Origin: Oxalobacter formigenes
GTDB taxonomy: Bacteria > Pseudomonadota > Gammaproteobacteria > Burkholderiales > Burkholderiaceae_D
Reading direction: 5' to 3' (one strand)
DNA: 64,000 bases
NCBI RefSeq assembly: GCF_027158485.1
Contig: NZ_JAMKYJ010000007.1
Below the pieces are notes generated by a model. That model did not search any database. It was not told the origin of the DNA and saw only the letters and a program-made list of their open reading frames with translations. Shown here piece by piece: positions 1 through 8,196 of the stretch (the first letter of the stretch is position 1; each line of letters begins with the position of its first letter). The translations under genes were made by a program, and so were the position numbers.

Positions 1-420
1 CGCTATCAAAAGCTCGGCCAGCAGATTGTATGGATATGAGTGTATCGGATGTGCCATATCCGTATCCTATAACCTGATACAAAATATTCGATATCCGGAT
101 TTGGAATATTCTTGATATGGATTAAAACAGGAAGTGATTGTTTTTAAATATGTTTTCTGGCGGGCAATATTTGCAATGTCACAGAAATGTGCATCAGTTT
201 TTAAGAAGAATCGGTAGAAAACTGTTGAAAATTATGCAATATAAGTGAATGTCGTATCATGTTGGCGAAACACTCAACCGGATTCAGGAGAAAATAAATC
301 CACATAAATGTTCAATGGAGTTTGTGACAGACATCCTCTGGCAAGTTTGAAAAATGAATTCTATGTGACATAAATTTATCATAGGAAACAAAACAATTTT
401 GTTAATCATAAGGAAACAAG
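1..420. other. Upstream region without a recognised gene
   Basis: No convincing gene lies in this AT-rich stretch. The first 39 bases could encode the last 12 residues of a protein ending at a TGA, but that is too little to identify. Several GGATAT/ATATCC motifs between about 30 and 120 give weak inverted repeats. The right-hand end (about 345-420) looks like the promoter and leader of the small gene that starts at 421. Confidence 0.4.
347..376 (+). promoter_or_regulatory. Candidate sigma-70 promoter of the small secreted peptide gene
   Basis: TTGAAA at 347-352 is followed after 18 bases by TAAATT at 371-376, a plausible -35/-10 pair about 45 bases before the ATG at 421. The match to the consensus is only moderate, and the region is AT-rich, so chance matches are likely. 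Confidence 0.3.
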
Positions 421-597
421 ATGAAACGCATATTGATTGTTCTGTTATCTCTGTCGTTTATTTTGCCTGCCTATGCAGCAAAGAGTCCACGGGGGAAATC
501 CGTAACAAAACGTTCGAAAACAGTTTACGTTAAATCATATAACAAGAAAAACGGCACTCATGTACAGTCACATCGCCGAAGCGCGAAGAGACGGTGA
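421..597 (+). CDS. Small, highly basic secreted peptide (58 aa), unknown function
   Basis: A 58-residue ORF starts at an ATG with a good ribosome-binding site (AAGGA, about 6 bases spacing). Residues 1 to about 19 form a clear Sec signal peptide: MKR, a hydrophobic core of Leu/Ile/Val/Ser, then a PAYA-A type cleavage site. The predicted mature part of about 39 residues has about 14 Lys/Arg, no Asp or Glu, and no Cys. It is therefore strongly cationic and probably unstructured in solution. I do not recognise a family. It stands alone and converges on ssrA, ending 13 bases from the tmRNA 3' end. It could bind nucleic acid, peptidoglycan or lipopolysaccharide in the periplasm, but nothing in the sequence decides this. 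The good start signals and signal peptide argue that it is real. Confidence 0.6.
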   Translation: MKRILIVLLSLSFILPAYAAKSPRGKSVTKRSKTVYVKSYNKKNGTHVQSHRRSAKRR

Positions 598-610
598 ACG
601 GAAAATTGAA

Positions 611-970
611 TGGTGGAGGCGGCGGGTTTCGAACCCGCGTCCAGAAGTCCTCTACAGACAGTTCTACATATTTAGCGTTGCCATTTGATTTGATCTGACT
701 GACGCGGACACGCACGCTGCAATCAGACGAGTTACCTATTATTTAACTTCTGGCCAAGTAACCCGACCCGAAGCGATTTCCTGTATATGACCCTACGTGC
801 CTTGCGGCCTGCCCCAGGAAAGAAACAGTGTAGGGATAGCCGGGATTAAGCGGCTAATGCGTAACTATTATCGTTAGCGTTTACTTTTTTTCTGGATGGA
901 TTTACGAGGTCACCAGCCCTCGATATGCCCTGTTCTGCTTTGCAACCCCTGTCGAATCCAAGTCGCCCCC
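611..970 (-). ncRNA. tmRNA (ssrA), trans-translation RNA
   Basis: Read on the minus strand, the RNA begins GGGGGCGACTTGGATTCGAC at 970 and ends with a T-arm, acceptor strand and encoded CCA at 611. This is the standard one-piece tmRNA of about 360 nt. The tag reading frame at 846-878 encodes ANDNSYALAA followed by TAA, ending in the usual LAA proteolysis signal. The two ends pair as a tRNA-Ala-like acceptor with the G-U wobble expected for AlaRS. With SmpB (not in the window) it rescues ribosomes stalled on mRNAs without stop codons and marks the product for ClpXP and related proteases. The gene has no coding neighbour in operon and seems to have its own promoter. Confidence 0.96.
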
Positions 971-1026
971 ATGTCCTGATGAAGAGTATTGGCTTTTCGT
1001 TACAGAAAAGTCTGAAGCAATTTATT

Positions 1027-1032
1027 ATTATA
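1027..1032 (-). promoter_or_regulatory. Candidate -10 box for ssrA
   Basis: On the minus strand a perfect TATAAT, preceded directly by TG, lies about 57 bases before the mature tmRNA 5' end. This is the expected place if a short 5' leader is removed by RNase P. No good -35 hexamer is visible at the usual distance, so the call rests on the -10 and on position. Confidence 0.4.
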
Positions 1033-1125
1033 CATTTTATCGCGCGTTTTAACTGATTGAATTCACTTTCTTTTGAAGAAACGCTAAACTTGTCAAATTT
1101 AGCTCACGTAAATCTTTAAGGCACC

Positions 1126-2808
1126 ATGACTGTTCCTTCCGATCCGGAAAATCCGGGAGTTGTCGATGAAGTCGCTTCAACTTCTGAATCCAGAGACAAT
1201 TTATCCAGGAAAATCGCCCGCGAAGTCGCCCGCCGCCGCACTTTCGGTATTATTTCCCATCCTGACGCAGGAAAGACGACACTGACAGAGAAGCTGTTGC
1301 TGTTTTCTGGCGCAATCCAGATGGCGGGTACGGTCAAGGCACGCAAAAGTGCACGGCATGCAACGTCTGACTGGATGGAGATCGAAAAGCAGCGTGGCAT
1401 TTCGGTCGCCAGTTCGGTGATGCAGTTCGAGTATCGCGACCATATCGTCAATTTGCTGGATACGCCGGGCCATCAGGATTTTTCAGAAGATACCTATCGC
1501 GTTCTGACGGCGGTCGATACGGCGCTGATGGTAATCGATGCCGGGCATGGTGTGGAAGCGCAGACGATCAAGTTGCTTGAAGTCTGCCGGATGCGCAATA
1601 CGCCGATCATCACGTTCATGAACAAACTTGATCGTGAAGCGCGCGACCCGCTTGAATTGCTCGACGAACTGGAAACGGTGCTGAATATCCGTTCGACACC
1701 GGTAACCTGGCCAATTGGTATGGGCAAGAATTTCCGGGGTGTCTATCATTTGCTGAACGATGAAATCATGCTGTTTGCGCCGGGCAATGAAAAGGCAGAC
1801 CAGACTTTCGAGGTTATCAAGGGTATCGACAATCCACGCCTGATGGAAATGTTTCCGATGGAAATGGAACAGTTGCAAATGGAAGTCGAGCTGGTCAAGG
1901 GGGCATCCAATCCGTTTGTGCTGGAAGAATTCCTTGCCGGGACACTGACTCCGGTATTCTTCGGCTCGGCCATCAATAATTTCGGTGTCCGTGAAGTATT
2001 GAACGCCTTGCTCGACTGGGCGCGCCCACCTCTGGGACGGGAAGCGATCCAGCGAAAAGTCGAACCGACGGAAACGCCTTTTTCCGGTTTCGTTTTCAAG
2101 ATTCAGGCCAACATGGACCCTGCCCACCGGGATCGTATCGCTTTCATGAGGGTGACTTCAGGCCGTTTCGAGCGCGGAATGCGCCTGAAACATCTGAGAT
2201 TGAATCGGGATATCAAGGTGTCGAGTGTGGTTACTTTTATGGCATCTTCGCGTGAACAGGTCGAAGAAGCGTATGCAGGCGATATCATCGGTTTGCCCAA
2301 TCACGGCAATATGCAGATCGGCGACAGCTTTTCGGAAGGCGAAGTCCTGCAATTCACGGGCATTCCTTTCTTCGCCCCTGAAATTTTCCGCAGTGTCCGG
2401 ATTCGCAACCCACTGAAGGTCAAGCAATTGCACAAGGGCTTGCAGCAGCTGGGTGAAGAAGGTGCCGTTCAGGTTTTCAAACCTGTTATGGGCAGCGACC
2501 TGATTCTGGGAGCCGTCGGTGTGCTGCAGTTCGAAGTCGTTGCCAGCCGTTTGATGAATGAATACGGGGTGGATGCGGTTTTCGAAAGCACGAGTACGAC
2601 GAGTGCCCGCTGGGTTTCCTGCGAAGACAAAAAGATGCTGTCCGATTTTGAACGGTCATTGGCGCACAATGTCGCCTACGATGCTGCAGGCAATATGACT
2701 TATCTGGCAACCTCAGGCGTGAATCTCAGGCTGACCGAAGAACGCTGGCCGAAAGTCAGGTTCCATGCCACCCGCGAACATTCGGCTTCGTTGAACGACG
2801 CCGGTTAG
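1126..2808 (+). CDS. prfC: Peptide chain release factor 3 (RF3), GTPase
   Basis: RF3 is the translational GTPase that removes RF1/RF2 from the ribosome after peptide release. The GTPase motifs are present: the P-loop SHPDAGKT at residues 44-51, DTPGHQDF at 112-119 and NKLD at 166-169, followed by the EF-G-like domain II and the RF3 C-terminal domain. It has 560 residues, about 30 more than Escherichia coli RF3. The surplus is an acidic, probably flexible N-terminal extension of about 35 residues before the GTPase domain. If the extension is not real, an internal start would be needed, but no better ATG lies near it. The gene stands alone, between ssrA and a convergent acetyltransferase gene only 14 bases away. 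Confidence 0.96.
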   Translation: MTVPSDPENPGVVDEVASTSESRDNLSRKIAREVARRRTFGIISHPDAGKTTLTEKLLLFSGAIQMAGTVKARKSARHATSDWMEIEKQRGISVASSVMQFEYRDHIVNLLDTPGHQDFSEDTYRVLTAVDTALMVIDAGHGVEAQTIKLLEVCRMRNTPIITFMNKLDREARDPLELLDELETVLNIRSTPVTWPIGMGKNFRGVYHLLNDEIMLFAPGNEKADQTFEVIKGIDNPRLMEMFPMEMEQLQMEVELVKGASNPFVLEEFLAGTLTPVFFGSAINNFGVREVLNALLDWARPPLGREAIQRKVEPTETPFSGFVFKIQANMDPAHRDRIAFMRVTSGRFERGMRLKHLRLNRDIKVSSVVTFMASSREQVEEAYAGDIIGLPNHGNMQIGDSFSEGEVLQFTGIPFFAPEIFRSVRIRNPLKVKQLHKGLQQLGEEGAVQVFKPVMGSDLILGAVGVLQFEVVASRLMNEYGVDAVFESTSTTSARWVSCEDKKMLSDFERSLAHNVAYDAAGNMTYLATSGVNLRLTEERWPKVRFHATREHSASLNDAG

Positions 2809-2822
2809 GATGGTGACCCGCT

Positions 2823-3386
2823 TCACTTCAGTTGCCGTATGACCCGGCAAGGGTTCCCGGCAGCCAGAACGTTGGGCGGGATATCTTTCGTGACGACGCT
2901 GCCGGAACCGATGGTCGTGCCGGGACCGATGGTTACGCCAGCATTGATGACAGTATTGCCGCCTATCCAGACATCGTCGCCTATGGTAATGGGATGTGCC
3001 GATTCGATTCCCTGACGGCGACATTCCGGATCGAGAGGGTGGGTTGCCGCGTAAAGCTGGACGTTCGGGCCCAGAAATACATAATTGCCGATCCTGATTT
3101 CGGCGCAATCAAGAAACACGCAATTGGTGTTGGCGTAAAAATGATGTCCGAGATAGATGTTGTAGCCGTAGTCGCAATGAAAGGCCGGCACGAGTTCCAG
3201 ATCGTCAGGACAGCTTCCAAAAAGCGCTTTCAGAATATCCAGTTTTTCCTCTTTTTGCGACACTCCCAGAGAATTGTAGCGTCTGGACTGGGCAAAAGCA
3301 GCGTCTCGTTCTCTGACCAGAACGGGATCGTTGGAATAGTAGAGTTCTCCTGCCAGCATTTTGTCTTTTTCACTTTTTACCGACAT
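2823..3386 (-). CDS. Maltose/galactoside O-acetyltransferase family protein
   Basis: This 187-residue protein belongs to the LacA/Maa sugar O-acetyltransferase family, which moves an acetyl group from acetyl-CoA to a sugar hydroxyl. It has the short N-terminal Mac domain (KDKMLAGELYYSNDPVLVRERDAAF), then the left-handed beta-helix built of hexapeptide repeats, including the typical run around VWIGGNTVINAGVTIGPGTTIG and a C-terminal PPNVLAAGNPCRVIR. The family His in the ATHPLDPE segment is present. The ribosome-binding site AGGAAAG supports the ATG at 3386. The gene is followed by rsmE in reverse order of reading (rsmE lies 21 bases upstream on the same strand), so the two may be co-transcribed. 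The natural sugar cannot be predicted. Confidence 0.88.
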   Translation of the reverse strand: MSVKSEKDKMLAGELYYSNDPVLVRERDAAFAQSRRYNSLGVSQKEEKLDILKALFGSCPDDLELVPAFHCDYGYNIYLGHHFYANTNCVFLDCAEIRIGNYVFLGPNVQLYAATHPLDPECRRQGIESAHPITIGDDVWIGGNTVINAGVTIGPGTTIGSGSVVTKDIPPNVLAAGNPCRVIRQLK

Positions 3387-3407
3387 GATCTTTCCTTTCC
3401 GAAGGAA

Positions 3408-4136
3408 TCAGTTTCCGTTGTCCCAGATGGCATTGATGGCTGAAATAGCTGCCATTCCTGCCGTTTCCGTTCGTAGTATTCTGGACCCCATAGACAAGGG
3501 AATGACTCCGTTTTGAATGGCAAGTTCCTCTTCTTCGGGAGAGAATCCTCCTTCAGGGCCGATCATGATGGTAATGGCTTGAGGTGCCTGTTTCCTCGCC
3601 CAGCCTGAAAGGGTTTCGGTGGCGCGTGGCGTGAACATGACCCTGAGACATCCTCCGGAATTGTCGATAAAAGTATTGAAAGCGACTGGTTCGCTTATTT
3701 CCATAAGTGTGTTTCTGCCACACTGCTCTGAAGCGGCCGTAACGATGGTCTGCCATCTGGCCAGTCTTTTTTCAGCGCGATCGGCATTTAAGCGAACGAC
3801 CGAACGCTGTGCCGCCAACGGCTGGATTCCCGCCGCGCCCAGCTCGACAGCTTTTTCGATGATCCAGTCCATTTTTCCTGCTTCAGGAAGGGCTTGTGCG
3901 AGTGTGATGTCATATGGCAATTCCACTTCCCGATCATGGCGGGAAAGGATTTTGACGTTTGTCTTTGTGCGGTCAAGTGAAATAATTCGTGCTGAATATT
4001 CGCCCCCTTCTCCATTGAAAAGAACGATTTCGTTTCCTTCAGTCAGGCGCAGAACCTGAATATGTCTGGATGTCTCTTTGGGGAGATCAATATTTGTACC
4101 GACAACAAGTGGAAAATCGCAAAAAAGACGGGTCAT
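3408..4136 (-). CDS. rsmE: 16S rRNA m3U1498 methyltransferase RsmE
   Basis: RsmE methylates N3 of U1498 in the 30S decoding region using S-adenosylmethionine. The 242-residue length is normal. It has an N-terminal PUA-like RNA-binding part and a C-terminal SPOUT knot with the signature IGPEGGFSPEEEE and the late motif LGSRILRTETA (here SMGSRILRTETAG). Both are diagnostic of the family. The gene diverges from tkt across about 120 bases and is followed on its own strand by the sugar acetyltransferase gene. Placement next to a transketolase gene is not functionally meaningful as far as I can see. Confidence 0.95.
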   Translation of the reverse strand: MTRLFCDFPLVVGTNIDLPKETSRHIQVLRLTEGNEIVLFNGEGGEYSARIISLDRTKTNVKILSRHDREVELPYDITLAQALPEAGKMDWIIEKAVELGAAGIQPLAAQRSVVRLNADRAEKRLARWQTIVTAASEQCGRNTLMEISEPVAFNTFIDNSGGCLRVMFTPRATETLSGWARKQAPQAITIMIGPEGGFSPEEEELAIQNGVIPLSMGSRILRTETAGMAAISAINAIWDNGN

Positions 4137-4182
4137 GTCAAATCAGGGCGGATAGATTGATTTTAATCTGGGGATTAGTCTC

Positions 4183-4191
4183 TGATAGAAT
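4183..4191 (+). promoter_or_regulatory. Candidate extended -10 promoter of tkt
   Basis: TGATAGAAT has the TGN extension and a 5/6 match to TATAAT. It lies about 70 bases before the tkt start in the divergent rsmE-tkt gap. No clear -35 is seen, which an extended -10 can tolerate. Confidence 0.38.
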
Positions 4192-4260
4192 ACAGGGAAA
4201 AGCCCGGTTGGCATAATGATTCATCCATTATGCCTTTAATCTTTCATTTATTTGGCAGAT

Positions 4261-6258
4261 ATGAACACTACATTACCTGTTACCAAAATGGCCAGCGCTA
4301 TCCGCGCACTGGCGATGGATGCAGTTCAAAAAGCGAATTCAGGACACCCCGGCATGCCGATGGGCATGGCGGATATAGCCGTTGCGTTGTGGTCGGGACA
4401 CTACCGTCACAATCCGGCCAATCCGAACTGGTTCAACCGTGATCGTTTCATCCTGTCCAATGGCCACGGTTCGATGCTCCAGTACGCTTTGCTGCATCTG
4501 ACAGGATACGACCTCACGATGGAAGATATCAAAAACTTCCGTCAATTCGGATCAAAAACACCGGGACATCCTGAAGTCCACCTGACCCCGGGTATCGATA
4601 CCACAACCGGTCCTCTTGGACAGGGTATTTCGAACGGTGTCGGCATGGCACTGGCTGAAAAGCTGCTGGCTGAAGAATTCAACAAGCCCGGTTTCGATAT
4701 CGTCGATCACTACACCTACGTTTTCCTCGGCGACGGTTGCCTGATGGAAGGCGTTTCCCATGAATCCTGTTCTCTGGCCGGTACGTGGAAGCTGAACAAA
4801 CTGATTGCCCTTTACGACGACAACAGCATTTCCATCGATGGCGATGTCAAAGGCTGGTTTACCGACAATACGCCGGAACGTTTCGAAGCTTATGGCTGGC
4901 ACGTTATCCGCGATGTGGACGGTCATGACGTGAATGCCGTTGACGCAGCGATCGTTGCTGCACAGAAATCCGACAAACCGACACTGATTTGCTGCAAGAC
5001 CGTGATCGGCAAAGGTTCCCCGAACAAGGCCGGACTGAACAAGGCACATGGCTCGCCTCTGGGAGACGAGGAAATCGCGGCTACCCGCAAGGCAATCGGC
5101 TGGGATTATCCTCCATTTGACATTCCGGAAGACGTTTATACCGCATGGGATGCCCGCAAGAGTGGAAATGCACTGGAATCCGCATGGAATGATCTGTTTG
5201 CCAAATACAGCGAAAAATATCCGAAAGAAGCCAGCGAACTGGTGCGCCGCATTTCCGGCCAGTTGCCAGCCGATTTCGATGAAGTCGTTCGCAATTACAT
5301 TGCCGATTGCAATGCCAAAAAAGAAACGATTGCCACCCGCAAGGCCAGCCAGAACGCCATCGATGCACTGGCACCGGCATTGCCGGAGTTCCTCGGCGGT
5401 TCGGCCGATCTGACCGGTTCGAATCTGACGAACTGGAAAGGATGTGTTCCTGTCCGTGAAGGCAAGGAAGGCAACTACATCAATTATGGTGTCCGTGAAT
5501 TCGGCATGTCCGCAATCATGAACGGTATCGTTTTGCATGGCGGTTTCATCCCGTTCGGCGGGACGTTCCTGACTTTTTCCGACTATTGCCGTAATGCGAT
5601 CAGAATGTCGTCCCTGATGCAGATCGGCACGATTTACGTGTTCACACATGATTCCATCGGTGTCGGCGAAGACGGCCCGACCCATCAGCCAATCGAACAG
5701 ACGGCCAGCCTGCGGCTCATCCCGGGTCTGGAAAACTGGCGTCCATGCGATACCGTTGAAACGGCCGTCGCGTGGGGCAATGCCGTGAAGAAACGGAAAA
5801 CACCTAGTGTACTGATCCTGTCGCGCCAGAACCTGCCTTATTTTGAAAGAACCGAAGAACAGATCGGCAATATCAGCAAGGGTGGCTATGTATTGAGAGA
5901 CGCACCGGACGCCAAAGTGATTCTGATCGCGACCGGTTCGGAAGTCGAGCTGGCAATGAAATCGGCCGATGAACTGGCGAAGAAAAACATTCCTGCACGG
6001 GTCGTTTCCATGCCGTCTTCCGATATTTTCGACAAGCAGGACGCGCTGTACAGAAACAGCGTTTTGCCGAGAGAATTGCCGAGAGTCGCCATTGAGGCGG
6101 CTGCTTCGGATTACTGGCGCAAATATGTCGGATTGGATGGCGACGTTGTCGGCATGACGACATTCGGTGAATCCGCACCGGCAGGAACACTCTTCAAACA
6201 TTTCGGTTTCACCGTGGAAAACGTCGTTTCCAAAGTCGAATCCGTTTTGAGCAAATAA
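4261..6258 (+). CDS. tkt: Transketolase
   Basis: Transketolase moves two-carbon ketol units between sugar phosphates in the pentose phosphate and Calvin-type pathways with thiamine diphosphate. The 665-residue length is normal. Visible landmarks are the N-terminal SGHPGMPMG motif, the TPP-binding segment beginning GDGCLMEG, the substrate-binding region THDSIGVGEDGPTHQP in the pyrimidine domain and a C-terminal domain. The start at the ATG at 4261 gives the usual N-terminus MNTTLPVTKMASAIR. A TTG nine bases earlier (4252) is possible but less likely. Downstream comes gap, with a perfect hairpin between the two, so they are probably one transcription unit with controlled read-through. In many Burkholderiales pgk, pyk and fba follow; here they do not. 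Confidence 0.96.
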   Translation: MNTTLPVTKMASAIRALAMDAVQKANSGHPGMPMGMADIAVALWSGHYRHNPANPNWFNRDRFILSNGHGSMLQYALLHLTGYDLTMEDIKNFRQFGSKTPGHPEVHLTPGIDTTTGPLGQGISNGVGMALAEKLLAEEFNKPGFDIVDHYTYVFLGDGCLMEGVSHESCSLAGTWKLNKLIALYDDNSISIDGDVKGWFTDNTPERFEAYGWHVIRDVDGHDVNAVDAAIVAAQKSDKPTLICCKTVIGKGSPNKAGLNKAHGSPLGDEEIAATRKAIGWDYPPFDIPEDVYTAWDARKSGNALESAWNDLFAKYSEKYPKEASELVRRISGQLPADFDEVVRNYIADCNAKKETIATRKASQNAIDALAPALPEFLGGSADLTGSNLTNWKGCVPVREGKEGNYINYGVREFGMSAIMNGIVLHGGFIPFGGTFLTFSDYCRNAIRMSSLMQIGTIYVFTHDSIGVGEDGPTHQPIEQTASLRLIPGLENWRPCDTVETAVAWGNAVKKRKTPSVLILSRQNLPYFERTEEQIGNISKGGYVLRDAPDAKVILIATGSEVELAMKSADELAKKNIPARVVSMPSSDIFDKQDALYRNSVLPRELPRVAIEAAASDYWRKYVGLDGDVVGMTTFGESAPAGTLFKHFGFTVENVVSKVESVLSK

Positions 6259-6270
6259 GCTGAATTTATG

Positions 6271-6295
6271 GCATGCGAGTGCTACACTCGCATGC
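6271..6295 (+). terminator. Perfect 11-bp inverted repeat between tkt and gap
   Basis: An 11-base arm at 6271-6281 pairs perfectly with 6285-6295 around a three-base loop. It begins 12 bases after the tkt stop codon. No T-run follows, so it is not a standard intrinsic terminator. It may protect the tkt 3' end, mark an RNase E processing site, or weaken read-through into gap. Confidence 0.55.
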
Positions 6296-6332
6296 GGATT
6301 AACAGATTTAACACTATCTCAGGAGCTAATTT

Positions 6333-7346
6333 ATGACTATCCGTGTGGCAATCAATGGTTATGGCCGTATCGGCAGAAACGTTCTTCGCGCTCATTATGA
6401 ATACGGCAAGCATCACGATATTGAAATTGTTGCCATCAACAATCCAGGCAATATCGATACTATCGCCCTCCTGACCAAATACGATACCGCTCATGGCAAA
6501 TTTCCGGCTGAAGTGTCTGTTGATGGCGATTATCTGATCGTCAATGGTGACCGCATTCGTGTGACGGGCGACCGTAATCCTGAAAACCTTCCATGGAAAG
6601 AACTGAACATTGACATCGTCATGGAATGCACCGGCTTTTTCACCACCAAGGAAGCCGCTTCCGCGCATATCCGTGCAGGTGCCAAAAAAGTCATCATTTC
6701 CGCTCCGGGCGGCAAGGATGTCGATGCAACCGTCGTTTTCGGCGTCAACCAGAACGTTCTGAAAGCCAGCGACACGGTCATTTCGAATGCTTCCTGTACG
6801 ACGAACTGTCTGGCACCGCTTGCTATGGCCTTGAATGATGGCCTTGGCATCGTTGACGGCCTGATGACGACCATCCACTCCTACACCAACGATCAGGTGC
6901 TGACCGACGTTTATCACAACGATCCGAGACGTGCCCGTGCCGCCGCCCTGAACATCATCCCGACCAAAACGGGCGCTGCAGCCGCTGTGGGTCTCGTCCT
7001 GCCTGAGCTGAATGGCAAACTGGACGGTTTTGCCGTTCGGGTTCCGACCATTAACGTTTCTGTCGTCGATCTGACCTTCAATGCGTCCCGCAATACCAGT
7101 GTTGAAGAAGTGAACACGGTCATGAAAGCCGCTTCCGAAGGCAAGTTGAAAGGTATTCTCGAATACAATACTGAACCGCTGGTTTCGACGGACTTCAATC
7201 ACAATCCGGCTTCCAGCATTTTCGACTCGACCCAGACCCGTGTCATTGGCGGTTCTCTGGTCAAGGTTCTGTCATGGTACGACAATGAATGGGGCTTCTC
7301 CTGCCGCATGCTGGACACGGCACAAGCGCTGTGGAATGCCAGATAA
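6333..7346 (+). CDS. gap: Glyceraldehyde-3-phosphate dehydrogenase, type I
   Basis: This is the phosphorylating GAPDH of glycolysis and gluconeogenesis, 337 residues as usual. It has the Rossmann motif GYGRIGR at 9-15 and the catalytic Cys155 in SNASCTTNC, with the partner His in the downstream HSYTND segment. The ribosome-binding site AGGAGC supports the ATG. One oddity is Asn-Asn (INNPGN, residues 35-40) where most NAD-specific relatives have Asp after IN. That Asp binds the adenosine ribose of NAD, so coenzyme choice may be relaxed. The gene follows tkt and ends at a strong intrinsic terminator. The usual next genes pgk, pyk and fba are absent. Confidence 0.96.
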   Translation: MTIRVAINGYGRIGRNVLRAHYEYGKHHDIEIVAINNPGNIDTIALLTKYDTAHGKFPAEVSVDGDYLIVNGDRIRVTGDRNPENLPWKELNIDIVMECTGFFTTKEAASAHIRAGAKKVIISAPGGKDVDATVVFGVNQNVLKASDTVISNASCTTNCLAPLAMALNDGLGIVDGLMTTIHSYTNDQVLTDVYHNDPRRARAAALNIIPTKTGAAAAVGLVLPELNGKLDGFAVRVPTINVSVVDLTFNASRNTSVEEVNTVMKAASEGKLKGILEYNTEPLVSTDFNHNPASSIFDSTQTRVIGGSLVKVLSWYDNEWGFSCRMLDTAQALWNAR

Positions 7347-7374
7347 GGGGCCGAACAGTTAGATTGGCACTGAT

Positions 7375-7407
7375 AAAAAGCGCATCTTTTCCGGATGCGC
7401 TTTTTTG
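7375..7407 (+). terminator. Intrinsic terminator after gap
   Basis: A seven-base stem (GCGCATC with GATGCGC) is flanked by A5 upstream and T6 downstream, 28 bases after the gap stop codon. It is a textbook rho-independent terminator. Confidence 0.88.
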
Positions 7408-7483
7408 TTTCAGATAAAGGTCACCGAATGACAGGTTTTTAGGCTTTATGGTGACGAATCAATTCAAATAATACGGAGGTGTT

Positions 7484-8143
7484 ATGGTTACCCGTGAAGA
7501 TATTCTCGATGCATTCAAATTCCGTCATGCGACCAAGAAATTCGATGAGTCGAAAAAAATCAGCGAAGAGGATTTCAATGTCATTCTCGAATCCGGCAGG
7601 CTTTCACCGAGTTCTTTCGGTTTTGAACCCTGGCGTTTCGTCGTGATACAGAACAGGGAACTGAGGGAAGAACTGAAGCCGGTAACGTGGGGAGCGCAGG
7701 GGCAATTGCCGACAGCCAGCCATTACGTTGCCATTTTATGTCGCAAGGATGGCATGCGTCACGATTCCCCTTTCATCACGCACATGATGAAAGACGTGCA
7801 GCATCTTCCTGCCGAAACGGCTGAAATGAAACGGGAACGTTTTCGCCAGTTTCTGGAAGAAAACGGTATCAGTGCGACGTCCAGAGCCCTTTTCGACTGG
7901 GCTGTCAAACAGGCTTATATCGCACTGGGCAATATGATGACGACAGCCGCCCTGTTGAAAATCGACTCCTGCGCCATCGAAGGTGGCAATATGGCAGCGA
8001 TTGAAGAAGTGCTGGATAAAAACGGCCTGACCGATAACGGCCAGTTCGGATTGGGCGTTATGGTGGCGTTCGGTTATCGTTTGAAAGACCCTGCTGAAAA
8101 AACACGGCAGGCTCCGGAAGACGTCATTGTCTGGGTAAAATAA
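7484..8143 (+). CDS. NAD(P)H nitroreductase family flavoprotein
   Basis: This 219-residue protein belongs to the FMN-dependent nitroreductase family (NfsB/YfkO-like). It has the N-terminal motif FKFRHATKKFDESKKIS, the segment SGRLSPSSFGFEPWRFVV that binds FMN, and a C-terminal QFGLGVMVAFGYR. The ribosome-binding site GGAGGTG is the strongest in the neighbourhood. Such enzymes reduce nitroaromatics or quinones; the natural substrate is unknown. The gene stands alone between the gap terminator and a bidirectional terminator shared with hslU. Confidence 0.9.
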   Translation: MVTREDILDAFKFRHATKKFDESKKISEEDFNVILESGRLSPSSFGFEPWRFVVIQNRELREELKPVTWGAQGQLPTASHYVAILCRKDGMRHDSPFITHMMKDVQHLPAETAEMKRERFRQFLEENGISATSRALFDWAVKQAYIALGNMMTTAALLKIDSCAIEGGNMAAIEEVLDKNGLTDNGQFGLGVMVAFGYRLKDPAEKTRQAPEDVIVWVK

Positions 8144-8183
8144 AAAAAGGGGGGCTTTCATGCAGGAAGCACCCCCTTTTTAT
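8143..8183. terminator. Bidirectional terminator between nitroreductase and hslU
   Basis: A G-rich arm (GGGGGGCTT) pairs with AAGCACCCCC around a short loop. It has an A-run on the left and T-run on the right, so it works on both strands. It lies at the convergent ends of the nitroreductase gene and hslVU. Confidence 0.8.
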
Positions 8184-8196
8184 TGGCTGGCCAGAC

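Noticed and set aside
1..39. Possible 12-residue C-terminal end of an upstream protein
   Set aside because: Only a short open frame to a TGA; nothing supports it being a gene end.
4552..6201. Long minus-strand ORF (549 codons) opposite tkt
   Set aside because: Shadow of the biased codon use of tkt; no family resemblance and no start signals.
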